A DNA stretch of 51,461 nucleotides. It comes from Purshia tridentata (taxonomy: Eukaryota > Streptophyta > Magnoliopsida > Rosales > Rosaceae). The notes under the pieces are model-generated. The model worked only from the letters and a program-made list of their open reading frames with translations, was not told where the DNA came from and ran no database searches. The position numbers were made by a program, and so were the translations under genes. This document shows, in pieces, positions 22,895-39,167 of this stretch. How positions within the stretch are numbered: position 1 is the stretch's first letter; each line of letters begins with the position of its first letter. Where the stretch lies: assembly GCA_003254885.1 (NCBI GenBank), contig QANT01009060.1, positions 1-51,461 on the forward strand. The letters run 5' to 3'.

Positions 22895-23688
22895 AATCTG
22901 TTCTGGAGGCAGCACCAAGCGCAAACGGTATGCTTTTACACTCATCATTTATAAACTCTGTTTTCCTTTTTATGTTTGGGAGCTACATCTACATTCCTGT
23001 CTATCTTAAATATCATCCAGTTCAAACCCCGTTACTATAAACTAGTTAATTAACTCTTGGCGTTGTGTTGTGGTGATAACAGGAGCTTTATCAAGAACAG
23101 TATCCCGTATAAATGGTATGCTTGCATAATAATTATCGATATATACACTGTAAACCCTGGCATTCACTAGATTTGTTATGGATCGATCCATGTATGGTCC
23201 ATCTCAAGTCTCAACCATGAACTGGTTTGCAGGTTGTGGTGTGACCCCTTCCAATTTCCAAACCTAATGCACAAACATGCACAATCCAACTCATTCTAGT
23301 AACTTCCCTTCCCCTTTTTGATTCAGATGATATGGGGCTTTCATCGCACTCAACTCTACTTGTTACTCCTCCGCGAATTAGTGAGAACATTACACAGAAT
23401 AGAAAGGAGGACTACCCTCAGTCTAACCTGGATATTAACAACATTGGCACCACAATCAGCCAAAGACTCTTCACCAACTTATATGCCATTGCCACCTTTG
23501 TTGGCTCTGCAATGCGGCACAAGTTGCTGAATCCATCAGTTCCAAAGCTCAAAATGCTGCAAATGGTAACCAATTTTTTTTCTCTAAATTCTAGAGACAA
23601 TTTGCTCTTTATATATATAAACTTTTCAATTTTTATTTTTATTTTTTTATGATTAAGTTCGTTATACATGCAGGATCATGAGGAATAA
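22895..23688 (+). other. Possible 3' exons of the NLR transcript, in-frame but of unknown function
   Basis: Four segments with good splice borders follow the NLR stop: 22895-22927 (33 nt), 23083-23115 (33 nt), 23327-23565 (239 nt) and 23674-23688 with a TAA. Read in phase 1 they join into one open frame: ESVLEAAPSANG, ALSRTVSRIN, DDMGLSSHSTLLVTPPR, then MRHKLLNPSVPKLKMLQM and DHEE. Without the stop at 22575 they could be a C-terminal extension or an alternative transcript tail. I do not recognise the domain. A donor-like AG|GTTAGT at 22463 could feed into them but in another phase. Confidence 0.4.
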
Positions 23689-23689
23689 A

Positions 23690-24560
23690 CTAATGAGCCC
23701 AGCAGTAGCATCCCAGCTCAGTCCAGCTGAAACCTATTTCTTCTACCTTTTATTAGTTTCAAGATATATTGGATTGTCTTCTCTTTTAGTTATTGTGGTA
23801 ACAATAATAAGATCTGGTTGATGCAGACTTTCCTTCCTCGACCAAATGACCCACCGGCGTTTCAGTACCCTCTGTAATAAGCATCACAATAACGCGAAAC
23901 TCTCCGAGTACTTGCTTACCCAAAATGATTTGTATGAACAATATATACTTTCTTTTTTTATAGTCTGTAATGCTACATTACGAGTTTGTAAAACTGATGA
24001 TCAATAATGACTCAAAACTCCAACTATATTTTGCACTTTTGAGTTTTGACGACGGTGATTCATGATAGGATGCTTAATGTGTATGCATGTATTGTATTCT
24101 CAGTTTACTTCAGTTTTGCTGACAATTTTCAGAGTCGTGGCAGAAAGTAACATGTTGAATAGTATTGGGAATAGAATGACATGTCGTTTTTAGTCTGCAA
24201 AGTAACATAATAAATATGGTTCAATTATTAACCCAAAAACACAAAAAATCAACAACATAATAAAAATAATATTTTGTTTTTTCTGTTAAGGAGTGTTGTA
24301 CAAATATGTTTGATAACTGATGAATGTCAATTAAAACCCAGTCAGTGAGTGAGTGAGTGAGTCAACGACAGCAGCGAGCAGGACCCTGTTTAGTGTTTGC
24401 AAGCAAATGAATGCCATTATTGAGAGGCTGGTTGGCTACTTGGCTTGTGATAAATGAAGAAAACAGCGTCTGAATCTGAAAGATATTATTGAGTGATATA
24501 ATTGGGCATTATTGACTGATATAAGGTTGAATAACAATACAATAATTACTCACCGTCTCA
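23690..24560. other. NLR 3' flank and DUF300 upstream region
   Basis: No coding exon is seen. The left part probably holds NLR 3'UTR and polyadenylation signals. A GAGTGAGTGAGTGAGT tract at about 24345-24362 is a short simple repeat. The right end merges into the leader of the DUF300 gene. Confidence 0.45.
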
Positions 24561-24668
24561 CCTGACCCAACAACCCTGAAGAAGTGAGTTGGCGAAATCC
24601 AATTCATTCTCTCAAATACAACGTTCTCTCTCTCGGATTTATTGGATCCACTTGCTTGCTCCGATTCG

Positions 24669-25212
24669 GTATGCCTCTTCTTCTCGTTATATGCACTGAT
24701 TATCAGCTCAAATTCATGTCTTCTGCTATGTTCCTTGCGATCGATTATGGGTTTTCTGTATTTGTCTGTTCGTTATTAATTGTCTGGAAAATTCAAGAAC
24801 AATAAGAATAGTGGAACCAATTAGAAAAAGGGTATCTGGGTTTGCTCGCAATAATCATAAGAATTGTGGAACCAATTAGTAAGTTCCGATTTCAATATCT
24901 GATCTTATCCGCAAAAACCAATTCTAGTGTGAAGACTGCTGTGGGCTGTACCTTAATTTTAAGAACTTTAAACATCTTAAAAAGATTGGTTCACTGTTTA
25001 GCAAGATCAAATTGACAGCAAATGTAACCTTTTAATGCTCAGAGAGCGAAATATGAAGACTGCAAGTGTCTTTCAGAATTGTTGCTTTTTTAAATGTCTG
25101 CTTGGTGATGCATTTTCTGAACCTGCATCACTTGGGATATGGCTGACTGTTTAGTACATTTGTATTGATCTTAACATGTAGAATCTGAAGATCATTTAAC
25201 ATTCTTGGGCAG
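24669..25212 (+). other. Probable 5'UTR intron of the DUF300 gene
   Basis: A donor (TTCG|GTATGCC at 24669) and an acceptor (GGGCAG ending at 25212) bracket an AT-rich stretch upstream of the start codon at 25247. An intron in the leader is common in plants. The first exon would lie around 24560-24668. Confidence 0.5.
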
Positions 25213-25246
25213 ATCCTAACCTCGGCTTCCTTCTTGCTGCTGAATA

Positions 25247-26944
25247 ATGGATTTAAGTACAATGGATCGTGGGCAATTGACCATGATAGGATCTGCATTT
25301 TGTGTGATGCTTACAATGCATTTCACAGTCCAGCTATTGTCACAACATCTCTTCTACTGGAAGAACCCAAAGGAACAGAAGGCTATAATAATTATTATCC
25401 TTATGGCTCCAATATATGCAATTGACTCGTTTGTGGGTTTATTGGATATTCAAGGAAGCAAAGCATTTTTTATGTTTTTGGACTCAGTTAAGGAGTGTTA
25501 TGAGGCTCTGGTGAGTGCCTCCAACTTAATTATGTTTGTCCTTGTCATGTGTCTCTTATGGCTTGTCAGAATTGCTAACCTTTCAGTGGTACTACTTCCA
25601 GGTGATAGCTAAGTTCTTGGCTCTAATGTATAGTTACCTGAATATATCTATAAGCAAAAATATTGTGCCAGATGAAATCAAAGGAAGAGAAATTCACCAC
25701 TCGTTTCCTATGACTCTTTTTCAGGTAAGGGAGTTGTTTTATGCTCTTTCCGTTTCCAGGATCTTACCTTAGTATATTAACTATTATTAATGAACATGGT
25801 GGTTCTGAATACAAACACTAATTAGTATTATATAAGCTTCTCTTTGTAGTTAAAAGCACAATTCATTGAATATGTTAAAACTATTATATAATAACAGATA
25901 CAATGTGACTTAACTAACTGCAGCCTCACACTGTTCGGCTAAACCACCATACCCTGAAGCTTCTCAAATATTGGACTTGGCAGTTTGTCATCATCCGCCC
26001 AGTTTGTTCTGTTTTGATGATAACACTACAAGTACTTGGACTGTACCCCAGTTGGTTGAGCTGGACATTCACCATCATTCTTAACGTTTCAGTTTCATTG
26101 GCGCTGTACTCTCTAGTGGTGTTTTACCATGTCTTTGCAAAAGAATTGGAACCACATTCACCCCTTGCAAAGTTCATGTGCATCAAGGGAATTGTCTTCT
26201 TCTGCTTTTGGCAGGTATAGTTTCTCAACCTATCCAGTTCTTTTGCATGCCTGATTGTATACGCAACCTTAAAGAAAATGCAGACAAGGATATAGAATGT
26301 AAACAAATCTACAAAGACACCAAGGGAAATGATATGAAACCATTTATAGAGTCTCCTTGAGTAGTTGATTCTAGCTTAATGAACTTGAAGACCATTTTAC
26401 TTGTTTTGAACTGCTCCTCAATTGGGAGAATTACAATTTCAGGGTGTTTTTTTGAAATTTAGGGAGAGTTAGTTTGATAATCTGTGATTCTAGCATGAAA
26501 GAAAAGCCATGTAAGAAAGTGTAAGGTGGTTTTTAATTGAACACCACCTGGTGATTCTTCTAAGACCCCCTTTCCCCCCAACACCCCCCGGCGCGCAAAA
26601 ACCAACCCAACACAACACACACAGAGCTGTACACATTATAAGCCTTTTCCTTTCATCTTTTTCGTTTTTCAATCTTCTTATTTTTGAAGTGCCATTAATT
26701 ACTTGTTAACAAGTGGGACTTTTTGAACGTTTTTCAGGGAGTGGTCCTTGACCTATTGGTTGCTGTAGGATTCATTAAATCGCATCATTTCTGGCTGGAT
26801 GTGGAGCACATCGAGGAAGCTATTCAGAATGTCTTGGTATGTCTGGAGATGGTCATCTTTTCCGTCCTCCAGCAATATGCATACCATGTTGGACCTTACA
26901 GTGGAGATGTCGAAAAGATGAGATTAAACAAGAAAAAGGAGTGA
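25247..26944 (+). CDS. DUF300 / organic solute transporter Ost-alpha family membrane protein (LAZ1 homologue)
   Basis: Multi-pass membrane protein of the TMEM184/Ost-alpha family. LAZ1, a family member in Arabidopsis, is needed for the cell death of acd11 mutants and acts at the vacuolar membrane. Exons 25247-25510, 25602-25724, 25924-26214 and 26738-26944 give 885 nt and 294 residues. Hydrophobic segments include MIGSAFCVMLTMHFTV, AIIIIILMAPIYAIDSFVGL, a segment ending in LALMY, FVIIRPVCSVLMITLQVLGL, WTFTIILNVSVSLALYSLVV and KFMCIKGIVFFCFWQ. PHTVRLNHHTLKLLKYW and GVVLDLLVAVGF are family hallmarks. A lysine-rich C-terminus (NKKKE) ends the protein. The length and order of segments match the short plant members (At4g21570/At1g11200 type) rather than LAZ1 itself. 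In Arabidopsis, as I recall, it sits next to the quinone oxidoreductase and S1/P1 nuclease genes also found here. Confidence 0.93.
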
Positions 26945-27094
26945 TTTGAAGAGCTCCCAGAGTCACATACTTGAATGTAATTTCCATTTAACATATTAAT
27001 ACCTCTCCATGATATTAATTACGTAGGTTTGGATCTGCAACTTTTGAACTCTCATTCAACTTTGAAATTTTGAGATCACATGTTGACAAAAATA

Positions 27095-27095
27095 N

Positions 27096-27126
<31 letters not shown>
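27095..27126. repeat. Poly-A run with an N
   Basis: A run of about 31 A bases starts with an ambiguous N at 27095. Its position shortly after the DUF300 gene could mark a small retroelement tail, but no element body was recognised. A similar run with an N sits at 5196-5229. Confidence 0.6.
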
Positions 27127-27128
<2 letters not shown>

Positions 27129-28030
27129 TGGTGTTGGTTCAACCAAAACATCATATAGGATGACGAATGGATTGTGTTGCGAGAGTAGTGAGGGTCCCAT
27201 GATCAACTGCCCAACCAAACTAATAACATGGTCATCTTAGTAATGTGGATTTTAGCTTCCAAGGTTTGTAAATGGTGATCAAATTCATTATTTAGAGAGG
27301 AGAAAACCCTGGATAACCTTTTGTCCACATATAACATGTGCATAATAATTTTATGCCTTTCTTGCTTGTGAAAAGTGAAAACCATGGACAACCTTTGTCC
27401 ATTGCTGATCAGAGAATGAATCTCCTATGGCTAATTCGACTAGATTCCTACGCAACCCTAAAGAGAGAGATTACTTTGTTTGGGTAATGAAGTTCTAAAC
27501 CCTAATTAGGGTATGTGCCTTTTTTTTTTATTACAAATAATAACATATTGATTCGGATTACAATAATCTGAGTTAGGGAGATGTTATTTATACAAACATA
27601 CATGGGATTTCATGAATGAAAACAAGAATTTGGGTATTACCAAGGTAGAGTTTACACTCAAGCGGCCTAATTGAAGAAATTTTGTGTCTGTTAGTTTGGG
27701 CAGGTAAGCCAAACAGTGGACTGCACATTGCAAGTAACACCAAACGAAAAAGAAAAAGAAAAACAGAGGACGGCGCCGTCAAAGGCCAGTCACGCGTTAC
27801 GCGCCAGAGAGGAAAAGCCAAACGCGAAAAAGGACATGCTATTGGCATTTGACGCGTGTGTTATATCGTAGATGCCACCCTCCGAAGACAAAACACAACA
27901 ACACAGCAAAGGGAGAAAGAAAGAATTGGATACTCGCTTTTCATTATCAGAATCACAAACAAAGGCCGAGCCTTTATTTTGAGAAACAGAGAGAACACAG
28001 AGAAAGAGCTGTTTGGATTGCCACAGCAAC
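27127..28030. promoter_or_regulatory. Intergenic region and AGD5-like promoter
   Basis: No coding exon is recognised between 27127 and the AGD5-like start at 28031. The last 250 bases turn GC-richer and hold ACGCGT-type sites (about 27790-27860) and purine-rich leader sequence (GGGAGAAAGAAAG, near 27910). That fits a promoter and 5'UTR on the plus strand. Confidence 0.4.
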
Positions 28031-31774
<3,744 letters not shown>

Positions 31775-33172
31775 GCAGTTAATCCATGGTGTGGGTAAAT
31801 CGAACTGTTTTTGTCAGTACAGTACAGACTGTACAGACAGAACGAAATTGCTGGGAGATATGGGGCACTATTATTGTTGATTCCTTCCTAAGATGGTGAT
31901 TTCATTTGTATCAACAGGCCTTTGTCTGTCAATAAAGTTGGGTTCATATTTCTTGGTATGAATTTCATTTGCTTGGTGCAAGTAATTCCTTTTCTTGGGT
32001 TCAGACCACGTGGTGCAATATACATGTAAACGATTCACTGGCATCCGTCATCCAAATATGCATGGACGATTTTGAGCCGTTAATCAGTGTGACTATTGTT
32101 GATCATCCATGTACATGTGGACGTTTGATGCTACAAAATCAATACATACAGATGCAATATGCGAGAAGAACAGAAACACAAATAATGCCAACTAAAACTA
32201 AATAGAAACTTAATTTTCATGGTCTAATCGATCAGGATAGGCATCACTGCTTGAGCAACACTTGGTTTTAGAGCGTCCCTTTGTCTACCATTGAGATATG
32301 AGTTATGACCAATTCAATGGGTCGTATCATATGAAACCTGTGCGTATATGAATGATCGATGCTGGACCAGGCCCACCCGAGAAACAATCCAGACCATAAA
32401 AAGGGGACTGATCAATAAGCATAGCTTAGAGATTTGACGGTTTAAGGACCCAGTTGTATTGAGGAAGGGAATTTACTTTCTTTTTTTGTGGGTGAAAATA
32501 TTGAGGAATTTACATATGGCAAGCACGTAAGAAATGGACGGTGCTTTCAGTGACGACTTGGACTGAAAAACTGAAAAAGTAGACCTGAACTCTTAACGGT
32601 TAAACCGTTATCTTATCATATCATCACCACATGCACACTCCTTTGTATCTTATTTCTCTGACCACCGCCCACGACCAAATTGAGGAGTAATTAGTAATTA
32701 TCTCCGAATACTTTATTTTCGATCTTTTATTCATTGCTTTGGTAAACAAATGAGCAGTTGTTTGTTAATTGCTTAACGAGGCAGGAAAGCTATTGATAAT
32801 ATATTTTGACAGTGAGGCTGTAACGCATCGCATATTGGCATGAAGTTTCGTGGATGGTGTGGTAGTTTTGGAATGGAAACAGCCCACGTCAGCCAACCAT
32901 CTTCATCAGTCTTTCTTCTCTTTGTCATCGACTTCGATCAATCCCAGAAATTCAAGCCATGCACTTTTTATAGACACAGTCAAGACCCAAAGTCCACCAC
33001 GCGTTCACAGTCATGGACAGGTAGTTACTAGACCACTAATATTAACTGCCACAGGGCCCACAACCCTTTACCGGGGTCCACTTCTTATCCTTATGTATAT
33101 ATATTGTATATTCAGTTTGCATGAGGGTATGAACAATTAATGTTTATATATATTAATATTATATCCACGGAT

Positions 33173-33197
33173 ATATATATATATATATATATATATG
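33173..33197. repeat. (TA)n microsatellite
   Basis: A dinucleotide AT/TA run of about 12 units lies in AT-rich intergenic DNA. Confidence 0.8.
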
Positions 33198-33873
33198 CTT
33201 GTAGTTGGGAGTTGGATGAATTTAGGTGAAGGAGAAAATACGTGTACGTGTATATATAATATATATACGATAATATGGTGCCGTAACATTTATATTAATG
33301 TCACACTCAAATAAGAATTGACTTAATCAGTAATTTATTTTCACTATTTCGCAAAATAAATATTTATATTATCAATTGTCTAACATATCCATTATATATA
33401 TATATGTAAACAACAATATATAACATATATATATATATATGAATATTAGGCTTCTTAATTTCATGAAGAGATTCTTCAAATAATATACCTCATACGATCT
33501 AGTTCCGATCATAAAAATTTATTATGGAATAGGCAAATCCCGTTAGATGAGGAATCTCTCAATATGTAGAAAAATCATGAGTATATATAGACTAGTCACA
33601 AAACCATTAATTTGATGAAGTTGGTCTCATGCATACATGCAGTACTGCCGGCCATTGTTTTCTTAATCTCAAAGATTGGGAATTTGGAGACATAATCAGG
33701 TCCACAAAAACTGTAATGGAATATCTATATGTTAAGAGAAGGAGTGTAGTCCACCTGAAATTAAAGCACCAATTAACCAATTGACGTCTCTTTCTTCTTT
33801 GGGTCACCAATTTACATGATCTCTTTCTTTTTCTCTCTATATGGATATCTTAATTGACAAGCTAGCTAACTGC

Positions 33874-33898
33874 CATATATATATATATATATATATAT
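33874..33898. repeat. (TA)n microsatellite
   Basis: A second dinucleotide AT/TA run of about 12 units lies in the same gene-free stretch. Confidence 0.8.
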
Positions 33899-36390
33899 GC
33901 ATTTATGTGATTAATGTTTATCACTTTATCCCATTTGTTAATTAATTCCCAATTTATCCGTTCTTCATGGATGGTCGGTTGGCTAGCTCTACAAAGCATC
34001 TAGTTGCCCAACCATGTGCATGCTCTCAACACCAGACACCTTATACAATATATATGCTCTAATTTTCTAACTCAACCTTTCCCCAGCCAGCCTAATACCA
34101 TGTACAAAAAATTCACACTTTCTGGTTCTTAATTAGTTGTCACATCTACAAAATATTGTTAGTTAAATTAAAGGCGAAAAACCCTAGCCATATTATTAAT
34201 TTGTCCAACTATATATATATGGTGTCCAATTTAATTCACATTAGCTACTTAATTTCGCTTGTTGGGATCAGTACGTGTATATCTCAAACTTATGCAAGCA
34301 ATAGCGCGAACTTTCCCATTAATTTCCATCGACTACAAGTCTACACTAAGTCAATTTTTTTTGTACAAAACAGTTAGTCAAATATTTCGTTCGTATGTTC
34401 TCATGGAAACCTATATATTAATTTTGTTTTATATGGACCAGACATAATATGCGTATGACGAAAAAGGAGAGAGCCGAAAGCAATAGATACTAATGTACTG
34501 CTGTTGCATGCAGTCTTTATCTGTAAATTAAATGACAGCTTTGAATTTGTATGAATCCACCAACAGCAGCTGAAAGCACAGTAGTCTGATCGAAATGACC
34601 AATGCAATAAGTCCAAAAAAATTTGGATTTCCTTTGGTTTATTATCACATATCATGTCTTACAACTTGCAAGTAATAGTGTTATCAAACTCGATCTTTTT
34701 AATTTCTTTGAAAATATTTAATTAATATATAAACGTGTGGCATGGAATATATATATACTCGACCAATTTAACGGTTTCAATCTGTTGCTGGATTTAAGGA
34801 GTGCATACTGTTGCCTCCTTAAATATGTGTGTGTAATGATCTGAGTGGCTGACTAAGATGGTGACTCATATATCGTAGAATATTATAATCATAGATTATT
34901 AGGTTGTTAATTATTTTGAGTCAATGTTATTCTAAGTTGACTTTACGAATAGTCTCGACGATCAAATAAGAGGATCCCACGGCCACATGCGTTATGGTTT
35001 AATTAAAAATAATGACGTACCTATGATTTCTCAATTATGTAACACAATTGGGTATTTCGGGCCTGCATGATATTTTGGCTGATCAATTAATATTTCATAT
35101 ATAATATGTTAAAATGATTCTTTTTTCATTGCTGATTTACAATAGCGTTTAATATTATGTTTATTGTGGGTGTGTGTATATATATATATATATATTCTCA
35201 TATTTAGAATTTAGGGTTTAAGATATTTAGTTTTTCAACACTTTAAACTGTTTATTTGTAGATTTATTATAAATTATTTTTATAAAAATTAATCAAATTA
35301 AAAATTATTTATTTATTTAATTTTAATTAATTAAATAAACGAAAAAAATAGTTAATTAGTCTTTTCATTACTTTTCAAATGTTTTTGATTAATTTCTAGA
35401 AGAAATTAAAGAAAGAGAGCAAGCCTTTCTGTATCTCAGCCGTAGATGGAGTGCCAAAAGAAGGTCCGTGGTCGGTTAGAGATGAACTTGCGAAGCTGCA
35501 AGGCACGTGGTGGCCAGCTGGGGCGGAGGCTCCCCGCACCTATTGGACCACCGCCTCATGACCTTACTACACTTTCCTTGAGTAACGGTCAATAATCAAT
35601 TATTATATATGAACCTTCATAAATTTATGCCCCCACATAATATTAAACTTTTCTGTCACATAAAGCCACTCCTCTTTACAGACTTTAGCCTCTCTAGAAA
35701 GTGCGTCACTGATTGGCCAAACAACAAAAGAAAGTGTTACAATATGGGATGGGCCAACTTATTGAAACCTCTAAAAAATTAAGTCTTTGGACTCTTAATT
35801 TATTATTAATTTATTCGGGTTAAATGCTTTAGTTTATTATAATATCAGAGATTCAGAGTAAGATTCTGGATGTGTCAAATTTAACGGCTATACTAGTTCC
35901 ACATCACCAAAAAAGTTCTCTCTAGGTAGAAATGTTTCATAGTTTTCACTTAGATGGGATCATGGGACTTGAAAATTGAAATGAAATAAGTATCCCATTC
36001 CAAAAATGGAAAATTAAACAAAATAAAAAACAAAATGCCACTTGTCACTTTGTCAGTGTTGCCTTCTTGCCAAGTTGCCATCATGCCGTGGCCATGCTTG
36101 AGAAGAAAATATGTCACCTGCGACAAATAAGATAAACTGTACGTCCTTGATCCTTGAGATGAGGCTCCAGCTGGACCAGCTCCATGCCCATTTTATCTTT
36201 ATTAATTACATTTTTATCACTTTATCTTTAAACAATGATGATTATATTTTCATTTTCATACGCGGGCTTGTAACAGGATATTCTCCCCGACATACCAGTA
36301 GCCCAGGATAGTTCACAATCCCCACATCGATCTCAACTGTCCATTCATCCTCCCATATATCGGACGGTCCAGATCTCATCACCTGGCTCT

Positions 36391-36543
36391 CTCTCTCTCT
36401 ATATATATCAATATATGTATCCCCATGCATTTACTCAGTCTCCGTATCCACCACCTCACCTCCATCTCCAATTCTCACGTCAAATACACTCTCAGTCTTA
36501 AACCCTCTGACCAATTAAAGCTTAAGCCTTAATTACGTACCTC
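36391..36543 (+). promoter_or_regulatory. Core promoter and leader of the DUF4408 gene
   Basis: A (CT)n tract runs straight into CTATATATATCA (about 36388-36410), a typical plant CT-rich/TATA arrangement. The start codon at 36544 lies about 140 bases downstream. The leader is C-rich (TCCACCACCTCACCTCC). Confidence 0.6.
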
Positions 36544-37730
36544 ATGAAAATGGCGTGGATGCTTTCTCTGAAGGTTGTGCTAATTTCGAGCGGCGTTCTG
36601 GCTCTGGCTCTGGCCATGAAGCTCTCCATTCCATTGGCGATGGAATTCATAGCCTCACAGGTGCCTCTAATCTGCAGCTCCCTCCGCTTCTTGCTCAGGC
36701 CTCCGTATCTCTTCATCGTCATCAACGCCATCATCATCACCATCGCTGCTTCCTCAAGGTTCCACGGCCACCACGATCGGCATCAGGCGAAGGAGGTTCC
36801 GACGACGACGCCGGAGTTGAGGCCTTTGGAGATGGCGCCGCCTCCAGTGGTGGTGTACGAGCGGAGAGAGGAGGAGGAGGCTGTGGCTGTAGTTGAAGAG
36901 CTGAGGCCTGCAATGCTCAAAGCCTCTGAAATCGCTGAGCCTGAGGTTGAAGATCGTGACGATGAACACGAAGAGCTTGTGTGGACACCGCAGAAGAGGA
37001 GTTTGAATTCTTCGGTTGAGACTGCTTTACTGGCGGAGAAACCTCTTGTTTCTGCGAGGTTTAGTCACCGGAAACCGGCTAAATCCAGTCCTGAAGGTAT
37101 TAATTAATTAATAATTTTACATCTGAATTCTTTGTAAATCGATCGTAATCGTAGTTTAATTTTAGTCGTAGAAACAAAGTAGAGTTCAAATATGGCGTAC
37201 TCACTACGCAGGTCTACTTCACATCACTCACGACAACTCTATATGTTACTGTGAAATGTCTAAAAATGTCTTTTTTGGTTTTACTGATTTATATATTTAC
37301 CGAGAAATTTTTTAATTTTGCAGCTGCAAGGCCGTTACGAGTGCAGTTATCAAAGCCGAAACGGCACGAGACGATGGAGAACACGTGGAAGGCGATAACG
37401 GAAGGGCGGTCGATGCCGCTGAGCCGGCACATGAAGAAGAGCGAGACGTTACTGAATCGCGGTCCAAACGCTGACGTTTTGATCGAGCTGGACCCGTTGG
37501 CGGGGCACAATAAGGCGGAGACGTTTAAGGACCAGACGAATTTACAGCAACAGGCAATGGCGGCTGTGAATGGATCGGGATATAAGCTGAGGAAAGAGCC
37601 GTCGCTGAGTCAGGACGAGTTGAACCGGCGAGTGGAAGCTTTTATAAGCAAGTTCAACGAAGAAATAAGGTTGCAGAGAGAAGAGTCGTTGAATCAGTAC
37701 AAGGAGATGATCAACCGTGGGAGCCAATAA
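36544..37730 (+). CDS. DUF4408 / DUF761 domain-containing protein
   Basis: Plant-specific membrane-anchored protein of unknown biochemical role. Two exons, 36544-37096 and 37324-37730, give 960 nt and 319 residues. The N-terminus holds two hydrophobic helices (VVLISSGVLALALAMKLSI and the PPYLFIVINAIIITIAASS segment), as expected for DUF4408. The middle is acidic and low in complexity (EREEEEAV, EPEVEDRDDEHEE). The C-terminus DELNRRVEAFISKFNEEI plus RLQREESLNQYKEMI is a DUF761 (cotton-fibre protein) motif. A second ATG two codons later (36550) could also serve as start. Exon GC content is clearly higher than in the surrounding DNA. The splice joins GAAG|CTGCAAGG in phase 1 and keeps the frame. 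Confidence 0.88.
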
Positions 37731-39167
37731 TGACTGCATGATCATGAAAGTTTTCTAATTTAGTCACTAGAGATTTGTTTAAATTTCATTGGAACTTAAA
37801 TATCACACACACACACAAACAAAAAAAAAAGAAAGTAAATGATGAAGTTACAATTTTACTGGAAGTTAACTGGTTATAAATTTTTAGGATTTGTTTTCAG
37901 GTTTAAAGTTCCAGCCCATATACAGATGGGATCAGAAAATACATGTCAGTCTGTAAATTAAGGAAGAAACTGCTATATCTTTTTCATTGTAAAGGAAGTA
38001 ACTTAAGAGAAAGTATAAGTTTTGTTGTTGTATCTTCATCTTTTCCTATATACGAAGAAATATTGGATGCCATTGGATAACGATTCACATTTATATATTA
38101 TTATTGATATATGAAGTCAAAGTCAGTGATACTGATTCTTAAGTGGTGAAGATGATCACAGTAACTCCTTTTTGTTTTTTCTAGACAAGATCAGGGCAAG
38201 TCCTAAGCTTTTCACCAATATTCCTACCGACTAATTATTGGTCTGGAATCTCATCTAGATAATATATATTTTTTTTCACAATATTATAGAAATTTGAAGC
38301 CATTCTCCATATTAAAAATTCGAATATCCCAGGGGAAAAAGAAAAAATTTGGAGACTAGTAGGTATTGGTGATGCAATTTGGATTGTATGCCGTATGCCG
38401 TATGCCTAGGTATATTCACTCATCTGACATTAGCTTTTATATAATGAGTTTATGACCTTTTTAGTAGAGGACGCCGGATAAGGCACTCAATAATCCATTC
38501 AGCTAAATGACTTATAATTAGTGAGTGGCTATATTTGTTAGTGGACACATGGCGCTTTCTGTCTGTCCAAATTGTACGTTTTAAAGTCAAAACACTCTGC
38601 CTCTTGAATCTTGAGGTCGCTCAAACATAAGTATTATTATTATAATAATCGTGTATGCTTTCTTCTTGATGGCCAGCACTCGTGCCATTCACTCATTCAT
38701 CGGCTTAATGGGTTGCTTGTTTGAGGTGTCTAATCATGATAGTAATGGCTGCTGATGCTGGATACCTTGTGTTAATATGAGGCACCTAATATTACAAGTA
38801 GGTCACTAAGAAAGCTGGGCTAAGAAGGACAATGGAAATTGTTGAATGAGACCAGGAACTTTCTTAGTGACCAACTTCCATGAACATAACTCAGACCGCA
38901 TATAAGTAAAACGACAGTGGACAGAGCGCTGTGAACGTGAGGTGAATACTGAGTATGAAAATTTGTAGAAAACCAAAAGATAAGAAAATGTGAGGCTAAG
39001 CTGAATACTTACTTTCCATTTAACCTCTTGGGAGAGATACAAAACCGTTACAGCTACTTGCTTGCTTAAAATATACATGTCCAGGATACAATGAAGAAAA
39101 AGAAAAAAATCTGAATACAATGGGATCTCAGTAGTCAGAGGACTATTCATATCAAAATTTTCATAAA
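37731..39167. other. Convergent 3' flanks of the DUF4408 gene and SYF1
   Basis: The two genes end towards each other. No further coding exon is recognised. A short CGTATGC-type direct repeat (38390-38406) and (CA)n (37806-37818) are the only visible repeats. An open frame at 38806-39171 on the minus strand is SYF1 3'UTR sequence, not a gene. Confidence 0.5.

Larger units (their letters stand above)
31775..36390. other. Gene-free intergenic stretch of about 4.6 kb
   Basis: No coding exon with family similarity was found on either strand. The sequence is AT-rich, with several (TA)n tracts (about 33173-33197, 33430-33441, 33874-33898 and 35176-35196). The first 150 bases hold the AGD5-like 3'UTR. 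A GC-richer island of about 130 bases (35440-35570) stands out but has no convincing frame. No complete transposon ends were recognised. Confidence 0.5.

Noticed and set aside
34795..34830. microRNA-like hairpin (AAGGAG...CTCCTT)
   Set aside because: The stem is only about six base pairs, far too short for a plant miRNA precursor, and it matches no miRNA I recognise.
36555..36896. His-rich open frame overlapping the DUF4408 exon
   Set aside because: It is an out-of-frame reading of the DUF4408 gene; the sense frame carries both domain signatures.
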